A stretch of DNA of 64,000 bases from Membranipora membranacea (Eukaryota > Bryozoa > Gymnolaemata > Cheilostomatida > Membraniporidae). Shown here one piece after another: positions 22,621 through 36,600 of the stretch. How positions within the stretch are numbered: position 1 is the first letter of the stretch; every line of letters begins with the position of its first letter. Below the pieces are notes generated by a model. The model was given only the letters and a program-made list of their open reading frames with translations. It was not told the DNA's origin and did not search any database. The DNA is taken from the NCBI GenBank assembly GCA_914767715.1, contig OU612074.1:16108062-16172061 (forward strand), written 5' to 3'. The translations under genes were made by a program, and so were the position numbers.

Positions 22621-25600
22621 ATGAGGCCAATGAGGCCATCAACTGGTCAAAGTTTGAAAGAATTGCGATGGCTTTTTAATTGTTCTCCCTGCCGTTTGGC
22701 ATGTTTTTTTATGACAAAACTGGCCCTCGTTAAGAAAGTTGCTGCCGCCAAACTAGGAGGGCCAGCCCCAAACGGTTTTCAGTTCCTAAGTCAGCATGAA
22801 ATTCCGCACGGTATAGAGTAGGTTAGGAGGAAATCTATTTTTTAAACTGGCTGTTAAAAACACCAAGGGTCCCCCCTTTGTTGCTTTTTTAAATTTTAAA
22901 GTCGCTCTCATTTCTGTTCTATTTATCGTAGGATCTTAATATTCTGGAATTTGAATGAGGCCAATGAGGCCATCAACTGGTCAAAGTTTGAAAGAATTGC
23001 GATGGCTTTTTAATTTTTCACCCTGCCGTTTGGCATGTTTTTTTATGACAAAACTGGCCCTCGTTAAAAAAGTTGCTGCCGCCAAACTAAGAGGGCCAGC
23101 CTCAAACCGTTTTCAGTTCCTAAGTCAGCATGAAATTCCACACAGTATAGAGTAGGTTAGGAGGAAATCTATTTTTTAAACTGGCTGTAAAAAACACCAA
23201 GGGTCCCCCCTTTGTTACTTTTTTAAATTTTAAAGTCGCTCTCATTTCTGTTCTATTTATCGTAGGATCTTAATATTCTGGAATTTGAATGAGGCCAATG
23301 AGGCCATCAACTGGTCAAAGTTTGAAAGAATTGCGATGGCTTTTTAATTTTTCACCCTGCCGTTTGGCATGTTTTTTTATGACAAAACTGGCCCTCGTTA
23401 AAAAAGTTGCTGCCGCCAAACTAAGAAGGCCAGCCCCAAACGGTTTTCAGTTCATAAGTCAGCATGAAATTCCACACGGTATAGAGTAGGTTACGAGGAA
23501 TTCTATTTTTTAAACTGGCTGTAAAAAACACCAAGGGTCCCCCCTGTGTTACTTTTTTAAATTTTAAAGTCGCTCTCATTTCTGTTCTATTTATCGTAGG
23601 ATCTTAATATTCTGGAATTTGAATGAGGCCAATGAGGCCATCAACTGGTCAAAGTTTGAAAGAATTGCGATGGCTTTTTAATTTTTCACCCTGCCGTTTG
23701 GCATGTTTTTTTATGACAAAACTGGCCCTCGTTAAAAAAGTTGCTGCCGCCAAACTAAGAGGGCCAGCCCCAAACGGTTTTCAGTTCCTAAGTCAGCATG
23801 AAATTCCACACAGTATAGAGTAGGTTAGGAGGAAATCTATTTTTTAAACTGGCTGTAAAAAACACCAAGGGTCCCCCCTTTGTTACTTTTTTAAATTTTA
23901 AAGTCGCTCTCATTTCTGTTCTATTTATCGTAGGATCTTAATATTCTGGAATTTGAATAAGGCCAATGAGGCCATCAACTTGTCAAAGTTTGTAAGAATT
24001 GCGATGGCTTTTTAATTTTTCACCCTGCCGTTTGGCATGTTTTTTTATGACAAAACTGGCCCTCGTTAAAAAAGTTGCTGCCACCAAACTAAGAGGGCCA
24101 GCCCCAAACGGCTTTCAGTTCCTAAGTCAGCATGAAATTCCACACGGTATAGAGTAGGTTAGGAGGAAATCTATTTTTTAAACTGGCTGTAAAAAACACC
24201 AAGGGTTCCCCCTTTGTTACTTTTTTTAATTTTAAAGTCGCTCTCATTTCTGTTCTATTTATCGTAGGATCTTAATATTCTGGAATTTGAATGAGGCCAA
24301 TGAGGCCATCAACTGGTCAAAGTTTGAAAGAATTGCTATGGCGTTTTAATTTTTCACCCTGCCGTTTGGCATGTTTTTTTATGACAAAACTGGCCCTCGT
24401 TAAAAAAGTTGCTGCCGCCAAACTAAGAGGGCCAGCCCCAAACGGCTTTCAGTTCCTAAGTCAGCATGAAATTCCACACGGTATAGAGTAGGTTAGGAGG
24501 AAATCTATTTTTTAAACTGGCGGTAAAAAACACCAAGGGTCCCCCCTTTGTTACTTTTTTAAATTTTAAAGTCGCTCTCATTTCTGTTCTATTTATCGTA
24601 GGATCTTAATATTCTGGAATTTGAATGAGGCCAATGAGGCCATCAACTGGTCAAAGTTTGAAAGAATTGCTATGGCTTTTCAATTTTTCACCCTGCCGTT
24701 TGGCATGTTTTTTTATGCCAAAACTGGCCCTCGTTAAAAAAGTTGCTGCCGCCAAACTAACAGGGCCAGCCCCAAACGGCTTTCAGTTCCTAAGTCAGCA
24801 TGAAATTTCAAACGGTATAGAGTAGGTTAGGAGGAAATCTATTTTTTAAACTGGCGGTAAAAAACACCAAGGGTCCCCCCTTTGTTACTTGTTTAAATTT
24901 TAAACTCGCTCTCATTTCTGTTCTATTTATCGTAGGATCTTAATATTCTGGAATTTGAATGAGGCCAATGAGGCCATCAACTGGTCAAAGTTTGAAAGAA
25001 TTGCGATGGCTTTTTAATTTTTCACCCTGCCGTTTGGCATGTTTTTTTATGACAAAACTGGCCCTCGTTAAAAAAGTTGCTGCCGCCAAACTAAGAAGGC
25101 CAGCCCCAAACGGTTTTCAGTTCATAAGTCAGCATGAAATTCCACACGGTATAGAGTAGGTTACGAGGAATTCTATTTTTTAAACTGGCTGTAAAAAACA
25201 CCAAGGGTCCCCCCTTTGTTACTTTTTTAAATTTTAAAGTCGCTCTCCTTTCTGTTCTATTTATCGTAGGATCTTAATATTCTGGAATTTGAATGAGGCC
25301 AATGAGGCCATCAACTGGTCAAAGTTTGAAAGAATTGCTATGGCTTTTTAATTTTTCACCCTGCCGTTTGGCATGGTTTTTTATGACAAAACTGGCCCTC
25401 GTTAAAAAAGTTGCTGCCGCCAAACTAAGAGGGCCAGCCCCAAACGGCTTTCAGTTCCTGAGTCAGCATGAAATTCCACAGGGTATAGAGTAGGTTAGGA
25501 GGAAATCTATTTTTTAAACTGGCGGTAAAAAACACCAAGGGTCCCCCCTTTGTTACTTTTTAAAATTTTAAAGTCGTTCTCATTTCTGTTCTATTTATCG

Positions 25601-27296
25601 TAGGATCTTAATATTCTGGAATTTGAATGAGGCCAATGAGGCCATCAACTGGTCAAAGTTTGAAAGAATTGCGATGGCTTTTTAATTTTTCACCCTGCCG
25701 GTTGGCATGTTTTTTTATGACAATACTGGCCCTCGTTAAAAAAGTTGCTGCCGCCAAACTAAGAGGGCCAGCCCCAAACGGTTTTCAGTTCCTAATTCAG
25801 CATGAAATTCCACACGGTATAGAGTAGGTTAGGAGGAAATCTATTTTTTAAACTGGCTGTAAAAAACACCAAGGGTCCCCCCTTTGTTACTTTTTTAAAT
25901 TTTAAAGTCGCTCTCATTTCTGTTCTATTTATCGTAGGACCTTAATATTCTGGAATTTGAATGAGGCCAATGAGGCCATAAACTGGTCAAAGTTTGAAAG
26001 AATTGCGATGGCTTTTTAATTTTTCACCCTGCCGTTTGGCATGTTTTTTTATGACAAAACTGGCCCTCGTTAAAAATGTTGCTGCCGCCAAACTAAGAGG
26101 GCCAGCCCCAAACGGTTTTCAGTTCCTAAGTCAGCATGAAATTCCACACGGTATAGAGTAGGTTAGGAGGAAATCTTTTTTTTAAACTGGCTGTAAAAAA
26201 CACCAAGGGTCCCCCCTTTGTTACTTTTTTAAATTTTAAAGTCGCTCTCATTTCTGTTCTTTTTATCGTAGGATCTTAATATTCTGGAATTTGAATGAGT
26301 CAAATGAGGCCATCAACTGGTCAAAGTTTGAAAGAATTGCTATGGCTTTTTAATTTTTCACCCTGCCGTTTGGCATGTTTTTTTATGACAAAACTGGCCC
26401 TCGTTAAAAAAGTTGCTGCCGCCAAACTAAGAGGGCCAGCCCCAAACGATTTTCAGTTCCTAAGTCAGCATGAAATTCCACACGGTATAGAGTAGGTTAG
26501 GAGGAAAACTTTTTTTAAACTGGCTGTAAAAAACACCAAGGGTCCTCCCTATGTTACTTTTTTAAATTTTAAAGTCGCTCTCATTTCTGTTCTATTTATC
26601 GTAGGATCTTAATATTCTGGAATTTGAATGAGGCCAATGAGGCCATCAACTGGTCAAAGTTTGAAAGAATTGCTATGGCTTTTTAATTTTTCACCCTGCC
26701 GTTTGGCATGTTTTTTTATGACAAAACTGGCCCTCGTTAAAAAAGTTGCTGCCGCCAAACTAAGAGGGCCAGCCCCAAACGGTTTTCAGTTCCTAAGTCA
26801 GCATGAAATTCCACACGGTATAGAGTAGGTTAGGAGGAAATCTATTTTTTAAACTGGCTGTAAAAAACACCAAGGGTCCCCCCTTTGTTACTTTTTTAAA
26901 TTTTAAAGTCGCTCTCATTTCTGTTCTATTTATCGTAGGATCTTAATATTCTGGAATTTGAATGAGGCCAATGAGGCCATCAACTGGTCAAAGTTTGAAA
27001 GAATTGCGATGGCTTTTTAATTTTTCACCCTGCCGTTTGGCATGTTTTTTTATGACAAAACTGGCCCTCGTTAAAAAAGTTGCTGCCGCCAAACTAAGAG
27101 GGCCAGCCCCAAACGGTTTTCAGTTCCTAAGTCAGCATGAAATTCCACACGGTATAGAGTAGGTTAGGAGGAAATCTTTTTTTTAGACTGGCTGTAAAAA
27201 ACACCAAGGGTCCCCCCTTTTGTTACTTTTTTAAATTTTAAAGTCGCTCTCATTTCTGTTCTATTTATCGTATGATCTTAATATTCTGGAATTTGA
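22621..27296 (+). repeat. Domain 2 HOR copy, 14 monomers (4676 bp)
   Basis: It starts R46G, P50S/G52R, G47R, G64S, a stop-bearing unit and R16L/L18R, then departs with T32P/I61-S-N (24625), G47R again (24959), C28W (25293), K33I (25627), a TAA-bearing unit (25961), R2S/P3Q (26295), R16L (26628) and plain (26962). The departing part is present again at 30638-33643. Confidence 0.8.
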
Positions 27297-30200
27297 ATGA
27301 GGCCAATGAGGCCATCAACTGGTCAAAGTTTGAAAGAATTGCGATGGCTTTTTAATTGTTCTCCCTGCCGTTTGGCATGTTTTTTTATGACAAAACTGGC
27401 CCTCGTTAAGAAAGTTGCTGCCGCCAAACTAGGAGGGCCAGCCCCAAACGGTTTTCAGTTCCTAAGTCAGCATGAAATTCCGCACGGTATAGAGTAGGTT
27501 AGGAGGAAATCTATTTTTTAAACTGGCTGTTAAAAACACCAAGGGTCCCCCCTTTGTTACTTTTTTAAATTTTAAAGTCGCTCTCATTTCTGTTCTATTT
27601 ATCGTAGGATCTTAATATTCTGGAATTTGAATGAGGCCAATGAGGCCATCAACTGGTCAAAGTTTGAAAGAATTGCGATGGCTTTTTAATTTTTCACCCT
27701 GCCGTTTGGCATGTTTTTTTATGACAAAACTGGCCCTCGTTAAAAAAGTTGCTGCCGCCAAACTAAGAGGGCCAGCCTCAAACCGTTTTCAGTTCCTAAG
27801 TCAGCATGAAATTCCACACAGTATAGAGTAGGTTAGGAGGAAATCTATTTTTTAAACTGGCTGTAAAAAACACCAAGGGTCCCCCCTTTGTTACTTTTTT
27901 AAATTTTAAAGTCGCTCTCATTTCTGTTCTATTTATCGTAGGATCTTAATATTCTGGAATTTGAATGAGGCCAATGAGGCCATCAACTGGTCAAAGTTTG
28001 AAAGAATTGCGATGGCTTTTTAATTTTTCACCCTGCCGTTTGGCATGTTTTTTTATGACAAAACTGGCCCTCGTTAAAAAAGTTGCTGCCGCCAAACTAA
28101 GAAGGCCAGCCCCAAACGGTTTTCAGTTCATAAGTCAGCATGAAATTCCACACGGTATAGAGTAGGTTACGAGGAATTCTATTTTTTAAACTGGCTGTAA
28201 AAAACACCAAGGGTCCCCCCTGTGTTACTTTTTTAAATTTTAAAGTCGCTCTCATTTCTGTTCTATTTATCGTAGGATCTTAATATTCTGGAATTTGAAT
28301 GAGGCCAATGAGGCCATCAACTGGTCAAAGTTTGAAAGAATTGCGATGGCTTTTTAATTTTTCACCCTGCCGTTTGGCATGTTTTTTTATGACAAAACTG
28401 GCCCTCGTTAAAAAAGTTGCTGCCGCCAAACTAAGAGGGCCAGCCCCAAACGGTTTTCAGTTCCTAAGTCAGCATGAAATTCCACACGGTATAGAGTAGG
28501 TTAGGAGGAAATCTATTTTTTAAACTGGCTGTAAAAAACACCAAGGGTCCCCCCCTTTGTTACTTTTTTAAATTTTAAAGTCGCTCTCATTTCTGTTCTA
28601 TTTATCGTAGGATCTTAATATTCTGGAATTTGAATGAGGCCAATGAGGCCATCAACTGGTCAAAGTTTGAAAGAATTGCGATGGCTTTTTAATTTTTCAC
28701 CCTGCCGTTTGGCATGTTTTTTTATGACAAAACTGGCCCTCGTTAAAAAAGTTGCTGCCACCAAACTAAGAGGGCCAGCCCCAAACGGCTTTCAGTTCCT
28801 AAGTCAGCATGAAATTCCACACGGTATAGAGTAGGTTAGGAGGAAATCTATTTTTTAAACTGGCTGTAAAAAACACCAAGGGTTCCCCCTTTGTTACTTT
28901 TTTAAATTTTAAAGTCGCTCTCATTTCTGTTCTATTTATCGTAGGATCTTAATATTCTGGAATTTGAATGAGGCCAATGAGGCCATCAACTGGTCAAAGT
29001 TTGAAAGAATTGCTATGGCGTTTTAATTTTTCACCCTGCCGTTTGGCATGTTTTTTTATGACAAAACTGGCCCTCGTTAAAAAAGTTGCTGCCGCCAAAC
29101 TAAGAGGGCCAGCCCCAAACGGCTTTCAGTTCCTAAGTCAGCATGAAATTCCGCAGGGTATAGAGTAGGTTAGGAGGAAATCTATTTTTTAAACTGGCGG
29201 TAAAAAACACCAAGGGTCCCCCCTTTGTTACTTTTTTAAATTTTAAAGTCGCTCTCATTTCTGTTCTATTTATCGTAGGATCTTAATATTCTGGAATTTG
29301 AATGAGGCCAATGAGGCCATCAACTGGTCAAAGTTTGAAAGAATTGCTATGGCTTTTCAATTTTTCACCCTGCCGTTTGGCATGTTTTTTTATGACAAAA
29401 CTGGCCCTCGTTAAAAAAGTTGCTGCCGCCAAACTAAGAGGGCCAGCCCCAAACGATTTTCAGTTCCTAAGTCAGCATGAAATTCCACACGGTATAGAGT
29501 AGGTTAGGAGGAAAACTTTTTTTAAACTGGCTGTAAAAAACACCAAGGGTCCTCCCTATGTTACTTTTTTAAATTTTAAAGTCGCTCTCATTTCTGTTCT
29601 ATTTATCGTAGGATCTTAATATTCTGGAATTTGAATGAGGCCAATGAGGCCATCAACTGGTCAAAGTTTGAAAGAATTGCTATGGCTTTTTAATTTTTCA
29701 CCCTGCCGTTTGGCATGTTTTTTTATGACAAAACTGGCCCTCGTTAAAAAAGTTGCTGCCGCCAAACTAAGAGGGCCAGCCCCAAACGGTTTTCAGTTCC
29801 TAAGTCAGCATGAAATTCCACACGGTATAGAGTAGGTTAGGAGGAAATCTATTTTTTAAACTGGCTGTAAAAAACACCAAGGGTCCCCCCTTTGTTACTT
29901 TTTTAAATTTTAAAGTCGCTCTCATTTCTGTTCTATTTATCGTAGGATCTTAATATTCTGGAATTTGAATGAGGCCAATGAGGCCATCAACTGGTCAAAG
30001 TTTGAAAGAATTGCGATGGCTTTTTAATTTTTCACCCTGCCGTTTGGCATGTTTTTTTATGACAAAACTGGCCCTCGTTAAAAAAGTTGCTGCCGCCAAA
30101 CTAAGAGGGCCAGCCCCAAACGGTTTTCAGTTCCTAAGTCAGCATGAAATTCCACACGGTATAGAGTAGGTTAGGAGGAAATCTTTTTTTTAAACTGGCT

Positions 30201-30637
30201 GTAAAAAACACCAAGGGTCCCCCCTTTTGTTACTTTTTTAAATTTTAAAGTCGCTCTCATTTCTGTTCTATTTATCGTATGATCTTAATATTCTGGAATT
30301 TGAATGAGGCCAATGAGGCCATCAACTGGTCAAAGTTTGTAAGAATTGCGATGGCTTTTTAATTTTTCACCCTGCCGTTTGGCATGTTTTTTTATGACAA
30401 AACTGGCCCTCGTTAAAAAAGTTGCTGCCACCAAACTAAGAGGGCCAGCCCCAAACGGCTTTCAGTTCCTAAGTCAGCATGAAATTCCACACGGTATAGA
30501 GTAGGTTAGGAGGAAATCTATTTTTCAAACTGGCTGTAAAAAACACCAAGGGTTCCCCCTCTGTTACTTTTTTTAATTTTAAAGTCGCTCTCATTTCTGT
30601 TCTATTTATCGTAGGATCTTAATATTCTGGAATTTGA
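24291..30637 (+). repeat. 19-monomer super-HOR, copy 1 (6347 bp)
   Basis: Every diagnostic unit from 24291 to 30169 has its counterpart exactly 6347 bp to the right (19 x 334 + 1), including private variants such as C28W, K33I, the codon-7 TAA, R2S/P3Q and the extra T in CCCCTTTTGTTAC. The few differences I checked are about one per monomer, apart from one clustered patch at 25097-25171. It combines a 9-unit and a 10-unit HOR form. Confidence 0.88.
25961..26294 (+). repeat. Monomer with codon-7 stop, HOR-propagated
   Basis: TCA to TAA at 25979-25981 ends the frame after six codons. The same stop, with the GTAGGACC variant upstream and AAAATGTTGC inside, is found at 32308, 6347 bp away. The broken frame was carried along when the super-unit was duplicated. 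Confidence 0.9.
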
Positions 30638-33600
30638 ATGAGGCCAATGAGGCCATCAACTGGTCAAAGTTTGAAAGAATTGCTATGGCGTTTTAATTTT
30701 TCACCCTGCCGTTTGGCATGTTTTTTTATGACAAAACTGGCCCTCGTTAAAAAAGTTGCTGCCGCCAAACTAAGAGGGCCAGCCCCAAACGGCTTTCAGT
30801 TCCTAAGTCAGCATGAAATTCCACAGGGTATAGAGTAGGTTAGGAGGAAATCTATTTTTTAAACTGGCGGTAAAAAACACCAAGGGTCCCCCCTTTGTTA
30901 CTTTTTTAAATTTTAAAGTCGCTCTCATTTCTGTTCTATTTATCGTAGGATCTTAATATTCTGGAATTTGAATGAGGCCAATGAGGCCATCAACTGGTCA
31001 AAGTTTGAAAGAATTGCTATGGCTTTTCAATTTTTCACCATGCCGTTTGGCATGTTTTTTTATGACAAAACTGGCCCTCGTTAAAAAAGTTGCTGCCGCC
31101 AAACTAAGAGGGCCAGCCCCAAACGGCTTTCAGTTCCTAAGTCAGCATGAAATTTCAAACGGTATAGAGTAGGTTAGGAGGAAATCTATTTTTTAAACTG
31201 GCGGTAAAAAACACCAAGGGTCCCCCCTTTGTTACTTGTTTAAATTTTAAACTCGCTCTCATTTCTGTTCTATTTATCGTAGGATCTTAATATTCTGGAA
31301 TTTGAATGAGGCCAATGAGGCCATCAACTGGTCAAAGTTTGAAAGAATTGCGATGGCTTTTTAATTTTTCACCCTGCCGTTTGGCATGTTTTTTTATGAC
31401 AAAACTGGCCCTCGTTAAAAAAGTTGCTGCCGCCAAACTAAGAGGGCCAGCCCCAAACGGTTTTCAGTTCCTAAGTCAGCATGAAATTCCACACGGTATA
31501 GAGTAGGTTAGGAGGAAATCTATTTTTTAAACTGGCTGTAAAAAACACCAAGGGTCCCCCCTTTGTTACTTTTTTAAATTTTAAAGTCGCTCTCCGTTCT
31601 GTTCTATTTATCGTAGGATCTTAATATTCTGGAATTTGAATGAGGCCAATGAGGCCATCAACTGGTCAAAGTTTGAAAGAATTGCTATGGCTTTTTAATT
31701 TTTCACCCTGCCGTTTGGCATGGTTTTTTATGACAAAACTGGCCCTCGTTAAAAAAGTTGCTGCCGCCAAACTAAGAGGGCCAGCCCCAAACGGCTTTCA
31801 GTTCCTGAGTCAGCATGAAATTCCACAGGGTATAGAGTAGGTTAGGAGGAAATCTATTTTTTAAACTGGCGGTAAAATACACCAAGGGTCCCCCCTTTGT
31901 TACTTTTTAAAATTTTAAAGTCGTTCTCATTTCTGTTCTATTTATCGTAGGATCTTAATATTCTGGAATTTGAATGAGGCCAATGAGGCCATCAACTGGT
32001 CAAAGTTTGAAAGAATTGCGATGGCTTTTTAATTTTTCACCCTGCCGGTTGGCATGTTTTTTTATGACAATACTGGCCCTCGTTAAAAAAGTTGCTGCCG
32101 CCAAACTAAGAGGGCCAGCCCCAAACGGTTTTCAGTTCCTAAGTCAGCATGAAATTCCACACGGTATAGAGTAGGTTAGGAGGAAATCTATTTTTTAAAC
32201 TGGCTGTAAAAAACACCAAGGGTCCCCCCTTTGTTACTTTTTTAAATTTTAAAGTCGCTCTCATTTCTGTTCTATTTATCGTAGGACCTTAATATTCTGG
32301 AATTTGAATGAGGCCAATGAGGCCATAAACTGGTCAAAGTTTGAAAGAATTGCGATGGCTTTTTAATTTTTCACCCTGCCGTTTGGCATGTTTTTTTATG
32401 ACAAAACTGGCCCTCGTTAAAAATGTTGCTGCCGCCAAACTAAGAGGGCCAGCCCCAAACGGTTTTCAGTTCCTAAGTCAGCATGAAATTCCACACGGTA
32501 TAGAGTAGGTTAGGAGGAAATCTTTTTTTTAAACTGGCTGTAAAAAACACCAAGGGTCCCCCCTTTGTTACTTTTTTAAATTTTAAAGTCGCTCTCATTT
32601 CTGTTCTTTTTATCGTAGGATCTTAATATTCTGGAATTTGAATGAGTCAAATGAGGCCATCAACTGGTCAAAGTTTGAAAGAATTGCTATGGCTTTTTAA
32701 TTTTTCACCCTGCCGTTTGGCATGTTTTTTTATGACAAAACTGGCCCTCGTTAAAAAAGTTGCTGCCGCCAAACTAAGAGGGCCAGCCCCAAACGATTTT
32801 CAGTTCCTAAGTCAGCATGAAATTCCACACGGTATAGAGTAGGTTAGGAGGAAAACTTTTTTTAAACTGGCTGTAAAAAACACCAAGGGTCCTCCCTATG
32901 TTACTTTTTTAAATTTTAAAGTCGCTCTCATTTCTGTTCTATTTATCGTAGGATCTTAATATTCTGGAATTTGAATGAGGCCAATGAGGCCATCAACTGG
33001 TCAAAGTTTGAAAGAATTGCTATGGCTTTTTAATTTTTCACCCTGCCGTTTGGCATGTTTTTTTATGACAAAACTGGCCCTCGTTAAAAAAGTTGCTGCC
33101 GCCAAACTAAGAGGGCCAGCCCCAAACGGTTTTCAGTTCCTAAGTCAGCATGAAATTCCACACGGTATAGAGTAGGTTAGGAGGAAATCTATTTTTTAAA
33201 CTGGCTGTAAAAAACACCAAGGGTCCCCCCTTTGTTACTTTTTTAAATTTTAAAGTCGCTCTCATTTCTGTTCTATTTATCGTAGGATCTTAATATTCTG
33301 GAATTTGAATGAGGCCAATGAGGCCATCAACTGGTCAAAGTTTGAAAGAATTGCGATGGCTTTTTAATTTTTCACCCTGCCGTTTGGCATGTTTTTTTAT
33401 GACAAAACTGGCCCTCGTTAAAAAAGTTGCTGCCGCCAAACTAAGAGGGCCAGCCCCAAACGGTTTTCAGTTCCTAAGTCAGCATGAAATTCCACACGGT
33501 ATAGAGTAGGTTAGGAGGAAATCTTTTTTTTAGACTGGCTGTAAAAAACACCAAGGGTCCCCCCTTTTGTTACTTTTTTAAATTTTAAAGTCGCTCTCAT

Positions 33601-36600
33601 TTCTGTTCTATTTATCGTATGATCTTAATATTCTGGAATTTGAATGAGGCCAATGAGGCCATCAACTGGTCAAAGTTGGAAAGAATTGCGATGGCTTTTT
33701 AATTGTTCTCCCTGCCGTTTGGCATGTTTTTTTATGACAAAACTGGCCCTCGTTAAGAAAGTTGCTGCCGCCAAACTAGGAGGGCCAGCCCCAAACGGTT
33801 TTCAGTTCCTAAGTCAGCATGAAATTCCGCACGGTATAGAGTAGGTTAGGAGGAAATCTATTTTTTAAACTGGCTGTTAAAAACACCAAGGGTCCCCCCT
33901 TTGTTACTTTTTTAAATTTTAAAGTCGCTCTCATTTCTGTTCTATTTATCGTAGGATCTTAATATTCTGGAATTTGAATGAGGCCAATGAGGCCATCAAC
34001 TGGTCAAAGTTTGAAAGAATTGCGATGGCTTTTTAATTTTTCACCCTGCCGTTTGGCATGTTTTTTTATGACAAAACTGGCCCTCGTTAAAAAAGTTGCT
34101 GCCGCCAAACTAAGAGGGCCAGCCTCAAACCGTTTTCAGTTCCTAAGTCAGCATGAAATTCCACACAGTATAGAGTAGGTTAGGAGGAAATCTATTTTTT
34201 AAACTGGCTGTAAAAAACACCAAGGGTCCCCCCTTTGTTACTTTTTTAAATTTTAAAGTCGCTCTCATTTCTGTTCTATTTATCGTAGGATCTTAATATT
34301 CTGGAATTTGAATGAGGCCAATGAGGCCATCAACTGGTCAAAGTTTGAAAGAATTGCGATGGCTTTTTAATTTTTCACCCTGCCGTTTGGCATGTTTTTT
34401 TATGACAAAACTGGCCCTCGTTAAAAAAGTTGCTGCCGCCAAACTAAGAAGGCCAGCCCCAAACGGTTTTCAGTTCATAAGTCAGCATGAAATTCCACAC
34501 GGTATAGAGTAGGTTACGAGGAATTCTATTTTTTAAACTGGCTGTAAAAAACACCAAGGGTCCCCCCTGTGTTACTTTTTTAAATTTTAAAGTCGCTCTC
34601 ATTTCTGTTCTATTTATCGTAGGATCTTAATATTCTGGAATTTGAATGAGGCCAATGAGGCCATCAACTGGTCAAAGTTTGAAAGAATTGCGATGGCTTT
34701 TTAATTTTTCACCCTGCCGTTTGGCATGTTTTTTTATGACAAAACTGGCCCTCGTTAAAAAAGTTGCTGCCGCCAAACTAAGAGGGCCAGCCCCAAACGG
34801 TTTTCAGTTCCTAAGTCAGCATGAAATTCCACACAGTATAGAGTAGGTTAGGAGGAAATCTATTTTTTAAACTGGCTGTAAAAAACACCAAGGGTCCCCC
34901 CCTTTGTTACATTTTTAAATTTTAAAGTCGCTCTCATTTCTGTTCTATTTATCGTAGGATCTTAATATTCTGGAATTTGAATGAGGCCAATGAGGCCATC
35001 AACTGGTCAAAGTTTGAAAGAATTGCGATGGCTTTTTAATTTTTCACCCTGCCGTTTGGCATGTTTTTTTATGACAAAACTGGCCCTCGTTAAAAAAGTT
35101 GCTGCCACCAAACTAAGAGGGCCAGCCCCAAACGGCTTTCAGTTCCTAAGTCAGCATGAAATTCCACACGGTATAGAGTAGGTTAGGAGGAAATCTATTT
35201 TTTAAACTGGCTGTAAAAAACACCAAGGGTTCCCCCTTTGTTACTTTTTTAAATTTTAAAGTCGCTCTCATTTCTGTTCTATTTATCGTAGGATCTTAAT
35301 ATTCTGGAATTTGAATGAGGCCAATGAGGCCATCAACTGGTCAAAGTTTGAAAGAATTGCTATGGCGTTTTAATTTTTCACCCTGCCGTTTGGCATGTTT
35401 TTTTATGACAAAACTGGCCCTCGTTAAAAAAGTTGCTGCCGCCAAACTAAGAGGGCCAGCCCCAAACGGCTTTCAGTTCCTAAGTCAGCATGAAATTCCG
35501 CAGGGTATAGAGTAGGTTAGGAGGAAATCTATTTTTTAAACTGGCGGTAAAAAACACCAAGGGTCCCCCCTTTGTTACTTTTTTAAATTTTAAAGTCGCT
35601 CTCATTTCTGTTCTATTTATCGTAGGATCTTAATATTCTGGAATTTGAATGAGGCCAATGAGGCCATCAACTGGTCAAAGTTTGAAAGAATTGCTATGGC
35701 TTTTCAATTTTTCACCCTGCCGTTTGGCATGTTTTTTTATGACAAAACTGGCCCTCGTTAAAAAAGTTGCTGCCGCCAAACTAAGAGGGCCAGCCCCAAA
35801 CGATTTTCAGTTCCTAAGTCAGCATGAAATTCCACACGGTATAGAGTAGGTTAGGAGGAAAACTTTTTTTAAACTGGCTGTAAAAAACACCAAGGGTCCT
35901 CCCTATGTTACTTTTTTAAATTTTAAAGTCGCTCTCATTTCTGTTCTATTTATCGTAGGATCTTAATATTCTGGAATTTGAATGAGGCCAATGAGGCCAT
36001 CAACTGGTCAAAGTTTGAAAGAATTGCTATGGCTTTTTAATTTTTCACCCTGCCGTTTGGCATGTTTTTTTATGACAAAACTGGCCCTCGTTAAAAAAGT
36101 TGCTGCCGCCAAACTAAGAGGGCCAGCCCCAAACGGTTTTCAGTTCCTAAGTCAGCATGAAATTCCACACGGTATAGAGTAGGTTAGGAGGAAATCTATT
36201 TTTTAAACTGGCTGTAAAAAACACCAAGGGTCCCCCCTTTGTTACTTTTTTAAATTTTAAAGTCGCTCTCATTTCTGTTCTATTTATCGTAGGATCTTAA
36301 TATTCTGGAATTTGAATGAGGCCAATGAGGCCATCAACTGGTCAAAGTTTGAAAGAATTGCGATGGCTTTTTAATTTTTCACCCTGCCGTTTGGCATGTT
36401 TTTTTATGACAAAACTGGCCCTCGTTAAAAAAGTTGCTGCCGCCAAACTAAGAGGGCCAGCCCCAAACGGTTTTCAGTTCCTAAGTCAGCATGAACTTCC
36501 ACACGGTATAGAGTAGGTTAGGAGGAATTCTTTTTTTTAAACTGGCTGTAAAAAACACCAAGGGTCCCCCCTTTTGTTACTTTTTTAAATTTTAAAGTCG

